A DNA stretch of 64,000 bases from Azospirillum doebereinerae (GCF_003989665.1 NZ_RZIJ01000001.1:1-64000); one strand, 5' to 3'; counted from the first letter of the stretch, positions 17,226-27,600 are shown. Program-made: numbers and translations. The notes: generated from the sequence alone by a model not told the origin.

Positions 17226-20200
17226 ATGCTGACTTCGCTCGTTACGAATCAGGAAAGACTCGTCAACACCACGACCTACGCCGATCAACTGCAACCCGCG
17301 GTGACGGTGCTGGACGACGGCACCCAAGTGGTGGTGTGGGCGTCGAACGGACAGGACGGTTCCGGCTACGGCGTCTACGCCCAGCGCCTCGACGCCAACG
17401 GACAGCCGCTGGGCGGCGAGTTCCGGGTCAATTCGGTAACCAGCCTGAACCAGCAGAACCCCTCCGTGACGCCGCTGGGCAACGGCGGCTTCATGGTTTT
17501 CTGGGAGCACAACTACACCGGCAACAACGCCATCCGCGCCCAGCGCTACGACGCCGACGGCACCCCGGTCGGCAGCGAAATGACGATGGCGGCGCAGTCC
17601 AACGGGAACGTCAGGGCGACGCGGTTGAGCGACGGCAGTGTGATGGCGGTCTGGACGCATGCCGAAAGCAACCTGACCGCGATCCATGGCCAACGCTTCG
17701 ACGCCGATGGCAATGCCCAGACCGGCGTTTTCGCCCTGGCAACAATTGGCAAATACGCCGTTAACGGCGCGTCGCTGCCCAGCATCGCCGCGCTGGAAGG
17801 CGGTGGGTACGCGATCAGCTACGCCTATTCGATAAACGGGCTCAACCGCCACTGGGACGTCTACACCCAGGTCTATGCGGCGAACAACGCGGCCGTCACC
17901 GGCGAGATCCTGTCCTCCTCGATCAGCGGCGACTACAACCAGAGGCAAAGCGTGCTGGCGGGGCTAGCCGACGGCGGCTACGTCGTCGTCTACATGGGCG
18001 ACGGCGACTCGGACAGCAGCGAAAACGGCGTCTTCCTGCGACGTTACAGCGCGACGGGCCAGCTTTTGCAAGGCGACACGCTGGTCAACAGCTACGTCAC
18101 CGGCGACCAGCAGCAGCCCAGCGTGACCGCCCTGGCCGACGGCGGCTTCATGGTGGCCTGGACCTCGGCGGCGCAGGACGGCAGCGGCTACGGCGTCTAC
18201 GCCCAGCGCTACAACGCCAGCGGCGGCAAGGTCGGCGGCGACTTCCTGCTGGAGCAGGTCGCGGCCGGCGACCAAGTGCAGCCGGCGCTGGCCTCCCGAC
18301 CGGACGGCGGCTTCGTCGCCACCTGGGCCGGGCAGGACGCCTCCGGATACGGCATCCGCGTCCGGGAGTTCCCGGTCAACGCGGAAGAGCCGGTCTTCAC
18401 CGCGCAGAATCTGCTGTTTACCAGAAACGAGGTGAAACAGGCTTCTAGCCTTCTGCTGCCCAGCCACGCGCAGGGAGATGCGTGGGCAACCTCGGGACTC
18501 CAGGGGATCACCCAGTACGAGTTCATCGACACCAACACGGCTGCCGACAGCGGCCACTTCATACTAAACGGCGTAGAGCAGGTAGCCAAACAGACCATCG
18601 CCGTAACCGCCGAGCAGCTCAAGGGGCTCAACTTCGTCGGGGGCACCGCTTCCGTCTCGGATTCGATCCTTGTGCGCGTTTCCGATGGCACCCGCTGGTC
18701 GGATTGGAACATCAGCACCGCGACCACGCTGCTTCCCGCCACGTCGCTGACCGCGTCCCCGGAAGCTCCGGTCAACAAAACCGTCTCCGGCAACCAACTG
18801 CAACCGGCAGTGACGATATTGGACGACGGCACGCAGGTGGTGGCGTGGGCGGCAGACGGACAGGACGGTTCCGGCTACGGCGTCTACGCTCAGCGCCTCG
18901 ACGCCAACGGACAGCCGCTGGGCGGCGAGTTCCGGGTCAATTCGGTAACCAGCCTGAACCAGCAGAACCCCTCCGTGACGCCGCTGGGCAACGGCGGCTT
19001 CATGGTTTTCTGGGAGCACAACTACACCGGCAACAACGCCATCCGCGCCCAGCGCTACGACGCCGACGGCACCCCGGTCGGCAGCGAAATGACGATGGCG
19101 GCGCAGTCCAACGGGAACGTCAGGGCGACGCGGTTGAGCGACGGCAGTGTGATGGCGGTCTGGACGCATGCCGAAAGCAACCTGACCGCGATCCATGGCC
19201 AACGCTTCGACGCCGATGGCAATGCCCAGACCGGCGTTTTCGCCCTGGCAACAATTGGCAAATACGCCGTTAACGGCGCGTCGCTGCCCAGCATCGCCGC
19301 GCTGGAAGGCGGTGGGTACGCGATCAGCTACGCCTATTCGATAAACGGGCTCAACCGCCACTGGGACGTCTACACCCAGGTCTATGCGGCGAACAACGCG
19401 GCCGTCACCGGCGAGATCCTGTCCTCCTCGATCAGCGGCGACTACAACCAGAGGCAAAGCGTGCTGGCGGGGCTAGCCGACGGCGGCTACGTCGTCGTCT
19501 ACATGGGCGACGGCGACTCGGACAGCAGCGAAAACGGCGTCTTCCTGCGACGTTACAGCGCGACGGGCCAGCTTTTGCAAGGCGACACGTTGGTCAACAG
19601 CTACGTCACCGGCGACCAGCAGCAGCCCAGCGTGACCGCCCTGGCGGACGGCGGCTTCGTGGTGGCCTGGACCTCGGCGGCGCAGGACGGCAGCGGCTAC
19701 GGCGTCTACGCCCAGCGCTACAACGCCAACGGCGGCAAGGTCGGCGGCGACTTCCTGCTGGAGCAGGTCGCGGCCGGCGATCAGGTGCAGCCGGCGCTGG
19801 CCGCCCGGCCGGACGGCGGCTTCGTCGCGACCTGGGCCGGGCAGGACGCCTCCGGATACGGCATCCGCGTCCGCGAATACGCGGCCAACGGAACGGTCCC
19901 GCCGACCTACACCACCCTGACCGGTACGGACGGCAACGACACGCTGACGGCGGCCACCTCGGCGCCGCACCGCCTCTATGGGCTGGGCGGCAACGACAGC
20001 CTGACCGGCGGCGCGTCGGGCGACCTGCTGTTCGGCGGGGACGGCGACGACACCATCAACGGCCTCGACGGCAACGACCAACTGCTGGGCGGAAACGGCA
20101 ACGACCGCCTGTACGGCGGGGACGGCAACGACACCCTCGACGGCGGTGCCGGGAACAACGCCCTGTATGGCGGGGACGGCAACGACGTCTATCTGGTCAA

Positions 20201-21623
20201 CGGCACCGGCGACGCCGTCCGGGAGTTCGCCGGCGAAGGCATCGACGAGGTGCAGACCACGCTCGCCGGCTACACCCTCGGCGCCAATGTGGAGCGGCTG
20301 GTCTTCGTCGGAAGCGGCGCCTTCAGCGGAACCGGCAACGCCCTGGACAACCTGATCGTTGGCGGGTCGGGCAACGACACCCTGACCGGCGGCGACGGGG
20401 CCGACACGCTGATCGGCGGCAACGGCGACGACCGCCTCTATTTCGACGCCGCCGACGCTCCGGTGCAGGGCGGCAACGGCTTCGACACCGCCGTCGTCCA
20501 GGGTAGTCTCGGCGCCAGCCTCAACCTCGCGGCCAGCAGCATCGAGCAGGCCTATGGGGGAACCGGCAACGACACCCTGAACGGCGCCGGCGCCCTGTCC
20601 GGCCTGTACATCAATGGTCGGGACGGCAACGACGTGATCACGGGCAGCGGCTTCAACGACACGCTGATCGGCGGCAACGGCATCGACACGCTGGTCGGCG
20701 GCGACGGCGACGACCTGCTGTACGTCGGGGACGCCGCCTCGGCGGTCAACGGCGGCGCGGGGATCGACACCCTGTACGTGCAGGCGAACGGCAACCTGAC
20801 GCTCGATCTCGCCGCCACCGGCATCGAGCGCGTCTTCAGCGGCGGCGGCAACGACAGCGTGACGGCGGCGGCGGCCCTCGTCGGGGTGGAGATCAACGGC
20901 GGTGCCGGGGACGACAGCCTCATCGGCAGCGCCTTCAACGACACGCTGCGCGGCGACGCCGGCGACGACACGCTGGCCGGCGGCGACGGGAACGACACGC
21001 TGGTCGGCGGCGGCGGGACCGACGCCCTGTTCGGCGGCGGTGGCGACGACCGCCTGTACGTGGACAGCTGGACAGCCACGGTGGACGGCGGCAGCGGTGA
21101 TGACATTGTCTACATCCGCACCACGGACGGCTCGCTGCTCGACGTTTCGGCGTCGATCGAGCACGTCCACGGCGGCAGTGGTAACGACATGATCATCGCG
21201 GCGAACGCGCAATCCGGCGTGGAGATGCTCGGTGGGGCCGGCAACGACTGGCTGGCCGGCGGAATTTACGCCGACAGCCTGCGCGGAGACGACGGTCGAG
21301 ATTACCTGTTCGGCGGGGCCGGCGACGATACGCTCCAGAGCGGCAACGGCGACGACATGCTGGCCGGCAGTGTGGGCGACGACTATCTGGTCGGCGGCAA
21401 CGGAGCCGACCTGTTCCTGTGGAGCGTCGGGGACGGCAACGACCTGATCCGTGATTTCAACGCCTCCCAGGGGGACCGGATCAGTCTGGCGGCGGACACG
21501 ACCTACACGGTCGGGAGCAACGCGCGCGGCGATGCGGTGCTCACCTTCGCGTCGAGCGAGACGCTGACGCTGTACGGCGTCCGATCGTCCGACGTCGCCG
21601 GTGGCTGGTTCGTGACGGTCTGA
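17226..21623 (+). CDS. Large RTX-type calcium-binding secreted protein
   Basis: 1,465 residues from the ATG at 17226 (GATAGGGGC upstream); an in-frame GTG at 17163 is an alternative. Residues ~15-380 and ~520-880 are two near-identical copies of a beta-propeller-like module built from repeats such as QLQPAVTVLDDGTQVVVWA and DGSGYGVYAQRLDANGQP. Residues ~900-1420 are RTX nonapeptide repeats (GGDGNDTL, GGNGNDRLYGG), which bind calcium. The C-terminal LYGVRSSDVAGGWFVTV is a plausible type I secretion signal, shared in form with the second RTX protein. There is no N-terminal signal peptide. No type I secretion genes occur in the window. The function could be adhesion or surface layer; no enzyme domain is visible. 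Confidence 0.85.
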   Translation: MLTSLVTNQERLVNTTTYADQLQPAVTVLDDGTQVVVWASNGQDGSGYGVYAQRLDANGQPLGGEFRVNSVTSLNQQNPSVTPLGNGGFMVFWEHNYTGNNAIRAQRYDADGTPVGSEMTMAAQSNGNVRATRLSDGSVMAVWTHAESNLTAIHGQRFDADGNAQTGVFALATIGKYAVNGASLPSIAALEGGGYAISYAYSINGLNRHWDVYTQVYAANNAAVTGEILSSSISGDYNQRQSVLAGLADGGYVVVYMGDGDSDSSENGVFLRRYSATGQLLQGDTLVNSYVTGDQQQPSVTALADGGFMVAWTSAAQDGSGYGVYAQRYNASGGKVGGDFLLEQVAAGDQVQPALASRPDGGFVATWAGQDASGYGIRVREFPVNAEEPVFTAQNLLFTRNEVKQASSLLLPSHAQGDAWATSGLQGITQYEFIDTNTAADSGHFILNGVEQVAKQTIAVTAEQLKGLNFVGGTASVSDSILVRVSDGTRWSDWNISTATTLLPATSLTASPEAPVNKTVSGNQLQPAVTILDDGTQVVAWAADGQDGSGYGVYAQRLDANGQPLGGEFRVNSVTSLNQQNPSVTPLGNGGFMVFWEHNYTGNNAIRAQRYDADGTPVGSEMTMAAQSNGNVRATRLSDGSVMAVWTHAESNLTAIHGQRFDADGNAQTGVFALATIGKYAVNGASLPSIAALEGGGYAISYAYSINGLNRHWDVYTQVYAANNAAVTGEILSSSISGDYNQRQSVLAGLADGGYVVVYMGDGDSDSSENGVFLRRYSATGQLLQGDTLVNSYVTGDQQQPSVTALADGGFVVAWTSAAQDGSGYGVYAQRYNANGGKVGGDFLLEQVAAGDQVQPALAARPDGGFVATWAGQDASGYGIRVREYAANGTVPPTYTTLTGTDGNDTLTAATSAPHRLYGLGGNDSLTGGASGDLLFGGDGDDTINGLDGNDQLLGGNGNDRLYGGDGNDTLDGGAGNNALYGGDGNDVYLVNGTGDAVREFAGEGIDEVQTTLAGYTLGANVERLVFVGSGAFSGTGNALDNLIVGGSGNDTLTGGDGADTLIGGNGDDRLYFDAADAPVQGGNGFDTAVVQGSLGASLNLAASSIEQAYGGTGNDTLNGAGALSGLYINGRDGNDVITGSGFNDTLIGGNGIDTLVGGDGDDLLYVGDAASAVNGGAGIDTLYVQANGNLTLDLAATGIERVFSGGGNDSVTAAAALVGVEINGGAGDDSLIGSAFNDTLRGDAGDDTLAGGDGNDTLVGGGGTDALFGGGGDDRLYVDSWTATVDGGSGDDIVYIRTTDGSLLDVSASIEHVHGGSGNDMIIAANAQSGVEMLGGAGNDWLAGGIYADSLRGDDGRDYLFGGAGDDTLQSGNGDDMLAGSVGDDYLVGGNGADLFLWSVGDGNDLIRDFNASQGDRISLAADTTYTVGSNARGDAVLTFASSETLTLYGVRSSDVAGGWFVTV
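17352..18366 (+). repeat. Direct repeat within RTX gene, copy 1
   Basis: A roughly 1,015-bp segment repeated almost base for base at 18861-19875 (offset 1,509 bp, exactly 503 codons, so in frame). Only scattered differences are seen, for example CTGGTC versus TTGGTC and ATGGTG versus GTGGTG. The flanking sequence in the gene is homologous but more diverged. Confidence 0.93.
18861..19875 (+). repeat. Direct repeat within RTX gene, copy 2
   Basis: Second copy of the 1,015-bp in-frame duplication, followed directly by the RTX nonapeptide region. See the copy at 17352. Confidence 0.93.
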
Positions 21624-21633
21624 TGGGACGGGA

Positions 21634-21656
21634 GCCCCGAGGATCCGTCTCGGGGC
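21634..21656 (+). terminator. Hairpin terminator after RTX gene
   Basis: Perfect 8-bp arms GCCCCGAG and CTCGGGGC around a 7-nt loop, 11 bp after the RTX stop and before the convergent GNAT gene. The T-tract is weak (CCCTCTCCTTT), so termination efficiency is uncertain. Confidence 0.55.
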
Positions 21657-21688
21657 CCCTCTCCTTTCACGCCAAGGGATTTGGCGTT

Positions 21689-22666
21689 TCAAACAGTCCG
21701 GGCGTCTGGAGGCGCCGCCGGATCGGGGGCTTTCTCCGGGCGGGACGGCCCGTCCACCCGGTACAGCTCGTCAAGGAAACCGGCGAAGGCCGCGACGCGC
21801 CGCCGCATGAAGGCCAGCATCGCCGGGGTGCGCGGAAAGCTGTCGATCCGCCACACGCTGTCGGGGCCGAGCCGTTCCGCCGCGACCTGATGGACGCGGT
21901 GGAACATCATCAGCAGCGGTCCGGTCTGCTCCAGATCCCGGCGCACCGCCGCGCCGTGGTACCAGACCGTGTCGGGAGGCTGCAGGCGCGCGAACATCCA
22001 GCCCGCCGCAACCCTGTCGCGGCGGATCAGCCAGCTGTTGTCGGGCCAATGCTCGAACTGGGCGGCCATGGCGAAGGGGCTGAAATCCGCGTCGATCGCC
22101 CCGCTGTCGATCAGCCGGCGCACCTCGGCGTGGTCCTCCGGCGTGGCGTCCTTCCAGAGCCGCAGGTCGTAGCTCCGCAGCACCCGCAGGGCCGGGGCGT
22201 GGCGCTCCGCCCAGGCCAGCACGGCGCCCGGCGTTCCGGCCGCCCGCATCGACTGGAGAACCGGCGCGCCCCAGCCGGCCCGGCGAAGCAGCGCCTCGAA
22301 GGCCTCGCGCGCCGACAGCTTCGAGGAGTAGGTCACGGTCAGGCGTTGGCCGTCCGGAACCGCCGCCGCCAGCGCCGCCAGCAGCCGCGCGGCGATCCCG
22401 CAGCGGCGCCACGCCGGATCGACCGACACCGAGAGCAAAACCACCGCGCCCCCCGCGCGGTGCGCCAGGGCCAGCCCGACGGGGCGATCCCCGGCCCAGG
22501 CCCCGAACGCGAGGCTCGTCCCGTCGAGCGGAGCCAAACGCTCGCGAAAGGCCGGAAAGGTCCAGCGGGCGAAGGCGCGCCCGTCCTCCCCCTCCAGCGG
22601 AACGATCGCGGGTCGACGGGAGGCCGGCCGGCCGGGAGCGGCGGGTGGATCGGGGAGCGGTGTCAT
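21689..22666 (-). CDS. GNAT family acetyltransferase, possibly double-domain
   Basis: 325 residues. The N-terminal half has a clear GNAT core: VVLLSVSVDPAWRRCGIAARLLAAL, with the acetyl-CoA-binding R-R-x-G-x-A loop (residues ~80-95). The C-terminal half (from ~165, LRSYDLRLWKDATPEDHAEVRRL) has a GNAT-like layout without an obvious second acetyl-CoA loop, so it may be a degenerate second domain. The substrate is unknown. It is divergent from the two leader-type peptide precursors, 212 bp away, so a role in modifying or protecting against their products is possible but unproven. Confidence 0.75.
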   Translation of the reverse strand: MTPLPDPPAAPGRPASRRPAIVPLEGEDGRAFARWTFPAFRERLAPLDGTSLAFGAWAGDRPVGLALAHRAGGAVVLLSVSVDPAWRRCGIAARLLAALAAAVPDGQRLTVTYSSKLSAREAFEALLRRAGWGAPVLQSMRAAGTPGAVLAWAERHAPALRVLRSYDLRLWKDATPEDHAEVRRLIDSGAIDADFSPFAMAAQFEHWPDNSWLIRRDRVAAGWMFARLQPPDTVWYHGAAVRRDLEQTGPLLMMFHRVHQVAAERLGPDSVWRIDSFPRTPAMLAFMRRRVAAFAGFLDELYRVDGPSRPEKAPDPAAPPDARTV

Positions 22667-22878
22667 GGCGGGACGCTACCCGGAAAGCCGGACCGCCGCA
22701 GCCCCCCGGCGCCGGTCCCGTTTCATCCGGAACCGCCGCCGTGAGACAACGGCCGGGCTCCGTAAGACGATGGGCTGCCCACTGCGCCCACCACCCCCCC
22801 ATCCGGTCATCGCAAGGCGTCGGTTGCCTGCCCTATCATCGGCGCACCCCCCCAACCGCTTCGAGGGACGGCTCCAGG

Positions 22879-23388
22879 ATGACCACCGGTTTCAGCATCG
22901 CCGACAAGCGGCGCATCGAGTCCGCCGCCACCGACCCGGCCGTCCGCGCCCGGCTGATCGCCGACCCGCAGGCGGGGAGCGCGACGCTGCTCGGCCGCTC
23001 CCTGCCGGACGACCTGCGTGTCCGCATCCACGAGGAACCGGCCGGCGCCATGTACTTCGCCCTGCCCCTGCCCGAGCAGGCCGGACCGGTGCCCGATGCC
23101 ACGACCCGCCGCCAGTTCTTCGAGAACGTCCTGTTCGAGGCGGCCGAGCGGGCTCCCGACCTGCGCCTGCGCGCGGCGTCGGACCCCCGCGCCCTGTTCC
23201 ATGCCCTGACCAGCAACGACCTCGATTTGCCGCCTGGCCTCCAGCCCGTGCTGTTCCTCGATCAGCCCTCGGAGATCCACGTCGTGCTGCCGCAGCCCTC
23301 GGACTCCATCGAGGACGAGTTGCCCGACGATCTGCTGGAGTTCGTCGCCGGCGGCGCGCCCTCGCCCTGCAACAGCCGCGCGGGCGAG
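22879..23388 (+). repeat. 510-bp identical tandem repeat, copy 1
   Basis: Positions 22879-23388 and 23517-24026 show no difference on reading through both. Immediately upstream (CAACCGCTTCGAGGGACG against CAACCGCTGCGAGGAACG) and downstream (GACAAGCTT followed by related but different bases) the homology continues but is clearly diverged. Confidence 0.92.
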
Positions 23389-23427
23389 CACCTCGCGACC
23401 ATGACCGCCACCGTGGACAAGCTTTAG
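22879..23427 (+). CDS. NHLP-leader peptide precursor, copy 1 (candidate RiPP)
   Basis: 182 residues. The first ~70 (DPAVRARLIADPQAGSATLL, then LPDDLRVRIHEEP and ALPLPEQ) match the nitrile-hydratase-like leader peptide (NHLP) pattern. A second, diverged copy follows (FFENVLFEAAERAPDLRLRA to IHVVLPQP). The leader ends in ELPDDLLEFVAGG, a Gly-Gly site of the kind cut by C39 peptidase/ABC exporters (residues 158-159). The 23-residue core begins APSPCNSRAGE and ends TVDKL, with one Cys, one Met and several Ser/Thr. No modifying enzyme or exporter is recognisable nearby. Alternative: a leader-like domain reused for a non-RiPP role. Confidence 0.7.
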   Translation: MTTGFSIADKRRIESAATDPAVRARLIADPQAGSATLLGRSLPDDLRVRIHEEPAGAMYFALPLPEQAGPVPDATTRRQFFENVLFEAAERAPDLRLRAASDPRALFHALTSNDLDLPPGLQPVLFLDQPSEIHVVLPQPSDSIEDELPDDLLEFVAGGAPSPCNSRAGEHLATMTATVDKL

Positions 23428-23516
23428 CAAGACACCGTTTTCGTTTTGGCCCGATGGGACGGCCGCTTGCCCTGCCGTCGGCCCCCGCCCCAACCGCTGC
23501 GAGGAACGCACCGAGA

Positions 23517-24026
23517 ATGACCACCGGTTTCAGCATCGCCGACAAGCGGCGCATCGAGTCCGCCGCCACCGACCCGGCCGTCCGCGCCCGGCTGATCGCC
23601 GACCCGCAGGCGGGGAGCGCGACGCTGCTCGGCCGCTCCCTGCCGGACGACCTGCGTGTCCGCATCCACGAGGAACCGGCCGGCGCCATGTACTTCGCCC
23701 TGCCCCTGCCCGAGCAGGCCGGACCGGTGCCCGATGCCACGACCCGCCGCCAGTTCTTCGAGAACGTCCTGTTCGAGGCGGCCGAGCGGGCTCCCGACCT
23801 GCGCCTGCGCGCGGCGTCGGACCCCCGCGCCCTGTTCCATGCCCTGACCAGCAACGACCTCGATTTGCCGCCTGGCCTCCAGCCCGTGCTGTTCCTCGAT
23901 CAGCCCTCGGAGATCCACGTCGTGCTGCCGCAGCCCTCGGACTCCATCGAGGACGAGTTGCCCGACGATCTGCTGGAGTTCGTCGCCGGCGGCGCGCCCT
24001 CGCCCTGCAACAGCCGCGCGGGCGAG
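23517..24026 (+). repeat. 510-bp identical tandem repeat, copy 2
   Basis: Second copy of the repeat at 22879-23388; see that entry. Confidence 0.92.
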
Positions 24027-24068
24027 AACAAGTCGGCCGTTTCCAGCGGCCTCGACAAGCTTGCGTAG
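23517..24068 (+). CDS. NHLP-leader peptide precursor, copy 2 (candidate RiPP)
   Basis: 183 residues. The first 170 codons (leader, Gly-Gly and core start APSPCNSRAGE) are identical in DNA to copy 1. The remaining core differs: NKSAVSSGLDKLA against HLATMTATVDKL. It lies 89 bp downstream of copy 1 on the same strand, probably in one transcript or under its own promoter. The pairing of one conserved leader with two cores resembles multi-core natural-product systems in which a single maturase set recognises the common leader. Confidence 0.7.
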   Translation: MTTGFSIADKRRIESAATDPAVRARLIADPQAGSATLLGRSLPDDLRVRIHEEPAGAMYFALPLPEQAGPVPDATTRRQFFENVLFEAAERAPDLRLRAASDPRALFHALTSNDLDLPPGLQPVLFLDQPSEIHVVLPQPSDSIEDELPDDLLEFVAGGAPSPCNSRAGENKSAVSSGLDKLA

Positions 24069-24685
24069 GGCACCGATTCGGTTTCAGACCCGACGGCCCG
24101 GCAACCCGCCGGAGGCAAGCGGAAAAGCCGCCGGGCGGCACATCGAAAAGGCTCGCGCGCAGTCGTTGGAACGCTCTCCTTTCCGGCCAGGGTTCTTCTC
24201 CCGAAGCTGGCAAGGACGAGCGCTTCATGCACGGCGACGCGGCGATCCCGAGCGGTGGCCTCCCGGACACGGAAAGGCCGGTCCCGCCCCACGACCCGCT
24301 GGACGAGCGCTGGGCACGTGGTCGGGGCGCCCCCCAGCCCCTGGGGTGGCGTGGATCCGGGCGATGAGTTGAGCCGACCTACAGCCACAGCGGCCAGCGG
24401 TGCAGGCGCGACGCTCCGACCTCTGCGGCGTTGGAAACTGGCCGGCATCGGGCCAAAGTTCGGACGGCGCCCCCCGTCGGATTATCGGAAAGACGGCGCC
24501 GCTCCTCCCGCCCACATCACCACCGGTTGTTCCGCCCACTCCCAAAGATTGTTGCAACCCGACCGAGCGCCCCAAAGAGGTGCCGGTTGTAAGAACGGTT
24601 ATGCTCCGTGCACGCCGTTGTGTGCGGCCCGCTTCCAGGGAAAATTCGAACCACTTTACAAACAAACCGGAATGGATGCGGCCAC
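24069..24685. other. Non-coding gap between precursor pair and second RTX gene
   Basis: 617 bp with no recognisable gene. An ATG at 24226 opens a 46-codon frame that I do not support. The last 200 bp are lower in GC and probably hold the promoter of the RTX gene. No third precursor copy is visible. Confidence 0.5.
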
Positions 24686-27600
24686 ATGGCTACTCTCTGG
24701 GGTGGAGCGGGTTCGGACACTTTGACCGGTGGGGCGGAGGACAATACCATCGGCGGCGACGGCGGCAACGACCGGCTGACCGGCAACAGCGCGCGCGACG
24801 TGATCCTGGGCGGCGACGGCGACGACACCATCACCGGGGGCGCCGGCAACGACTACATGGAGGGCGGCGCCGGGGCCGACGTCTTCGTGATCCGGCCGGG
24901 CGACGGCTGGGACGTCATCGGCGATTTCCGCGGCGGCTACCAGTTCGCCGATACGCTCGACCTGACCGCCTTCACCGCGATCACCAGCCGCGCCGCGCTG
25001 AACCAGCTCGTCACCGCCGACGGGGGCGACACCATCATCACGCTGGCGCCCGACACGACCCTTCGGCTGGTCGGCATGGACGCGGCGACCTTCAAGTCGG
25101 GTCCGATAGGCTTGAAATTCCATGGAGCGGAGGCGCCGCCGCCGGACAAGTCGATCTCTTTCGAGACCACCAAGGTCGTGCAGAACGAGGGAAGCGGCGG
25201 CGGGGTGACCGATTACGCCTTCACCGTCACCCGCACCGGGGACCTCTCGGAAGCCGCGTCGGTGTCCTGGTCTTCCATGGGCAGCCACTCGCGCTCCTAT
25301 CCCTACAACATGGCCGACGTCAACGACTTCGCGCTGAATCGCCCGGCCGGGTCGCCTTTCAGCTATCAGGGCCCCTCCGGCGTGGTCCAGTTCGCCGCGG
25401 GCCAGAGCACGGCGACGATCCATGTCGGCATCACCGGGGACAACGCGGTCGAGGCGGACGAATCCTTCACCGTGTCGCTGGCGTCGCCCTCCCAGGGATG
25501 GAGCCTCGTGGCGGGCCGGCAGGATGCCCTGGGCGTCGTCCTGAACGACGATTCGGCCGGCAACACCCTCACCGGCACCGCCGCGCGCGACGAGCTGTAC
25601 GGCACGGCGCAGAACGACGTCATCATCGGCGGGGCCGGCAACGATTACATGGAGGGCGGCGCCGGTTCCGACCGGTTCGTCATCAACCCGAACGACGGCT
25701 GGGACGCCATCGGCGACTTCCAGGCCGGGGCCGGCGGCGACGTGCTGGATCTGCGCGGCTGGAGCGGGCTGGGGAGCGCCGCCGCGGTGCTCGCCGCGGC
25801 GACCGAGGACAGCGGCGGCACCCTGCTGAACTTCAGCAACACCACCGGCGTCCGCCTGATGGGCGTGACCAAGGCGTCGCTGACCGCCGCCAACCTCCAG
25901 GTGGCCGACGCCCCGCAGCAGCCGGTCGGGCCGTCGATCACTTCCATGGGGTGGAAACGTGACTCCTTCGACGCCACGGCGGTGACGCGTGCCAACACCG
26001 CCAGCGACGGCACCCAGGCCAACGCGGCGGGCAGCGGCGCGATCTCGGGGGATGGCCGTTACGTCGCCTTCATCAGCAGCGCCAGCAATCTGGTGAGCGG
26101 CGACATCAACGGGCAGGCCGACCTCTTCGTGAAGGATCTGCAGACCGGCATCGCCACGCGGATCGAGATGCCGGCTTTCAACGCGACCGCGTCGAAGCGG
26201 GTGGGCGTGCTGGCCTTTTCGGACGACGGCGGCAAGCTGCTCTACACCAGCGTCGGCCTGCAAACCTCCGGCTACGACTACCCGCTCACCTCCATCCACA
26301 TCCGCGACATCGCGACCGGAACCGAGACCAGCTTCAACGCCGGCACCAGTTCCATCTCCGACCTCGGGCTTTCGGCCGATGGACGGACTCTGACCCAGGT
26401 CAACCAGTCGGTCGGCATCCACCAGGGGCAATCCACCAGCGTCGTGGTCACCGACCTGGAGACGAACACGGTCCGCAGCTTCGGCGACTCCGGCAGCCCG
26501 ATGCCGTGGACGGCCAACGCGCCGGTGGTGTCGGCCGACGGGAGCCTTCTCGCCTATACCAACCAAGGGGCTCTGCGCCTTCACAATCTGGAAACCAACG
26601 CCGTGGAGCGGATCGACCGGCTTCCGGACGGCTCGCTTCCCGGCAATGGCGCATCGACCGCCCAGGCCTTCTCCGCCGACGGGCGCTACGTTCTCTTCAC
26701 CAGCAGCCTGTCCGGGCTCGACGCCGGCAAGGGCGGGTCGGCGGGCGTGTATGTCCGCGACCTGCAGACCGGCGTGACGCGTCTGGTCAGCACGGCGGCC
26801 GACGGCACCCCGGCCAACGGCAGCAGCAGCGGCGTCGCGTTCGGTACGGATGGAAAATCCGTCCTGTTCACCAGCACCGGCTCCAACCTCGTGGACGGCG
26901 ACACCAACGGGGCGCGGGACGTGTTCCTGAAGGATCTCGAAACCGGCGCTGTCCGGCGTCTCAGCGTCGCCGCGGACGGCGCCGAATTGAACGCCGGCGT
27001 CGGTCAGGTGAGCCTGAGCGCCGACGGCACGCGGATCCTCTTCGACACGGCCGCCAGCAACGTGGTCGGTGGCGACACCAACGGCGTGGCCGATCTGTTC
27101 GCCGCGACGTTGGATTCGCTGCCGACCATTGGCGAAGCGGGCCTGCAAGGGACGGCCACCCTCTCCATCAGCTTCGCTGCCGGGGCGGGAGCCGTCACTC
27201 AAGCGTCGATCGACTGGGGCGACGGGCAGACGACCGCCCAGACCGTGGCCTCCGGGACCAGCGCGCTCTCCGCCACCCACTTCTACGGCACGGCGGGTTC
27301 CTATACCGGCAGCGTGACGCTGACCGACACGAACGGCGCCAGCGTCAGCAACGCTTTCGCCGCCCAACGGGCCGCCGACGGAACGGCCGCGTCCCTGACC
27401 GGCTCGGCCGGGCGGGACGTGCTGATCGGCGGCACGCTGAACGACACGCTGACCGGCGGCGGCGGCGAGGATTTCCTGTCCGGCGGGCTGGGGAGCGACC
27501 TGTTGCTGGGCGGGGCCGGCAACGACCTGCTGGCCGGCGGCGCCGGGGCCGACACGCTGACCGGCGGCGCCGGGGCGGACGTCTTCGCTTTCGGCATCGC

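Noticed and set aside
24226..24366. 46-codon frame MHGDAAIPSGG... in the gap after the precursor pair, considered as a third peptide precursor.
   Set aside because: It shows no leader homology to the two precursors, lacks a convincing ribosome binding site, and is of ordinary GC-rich background composition.
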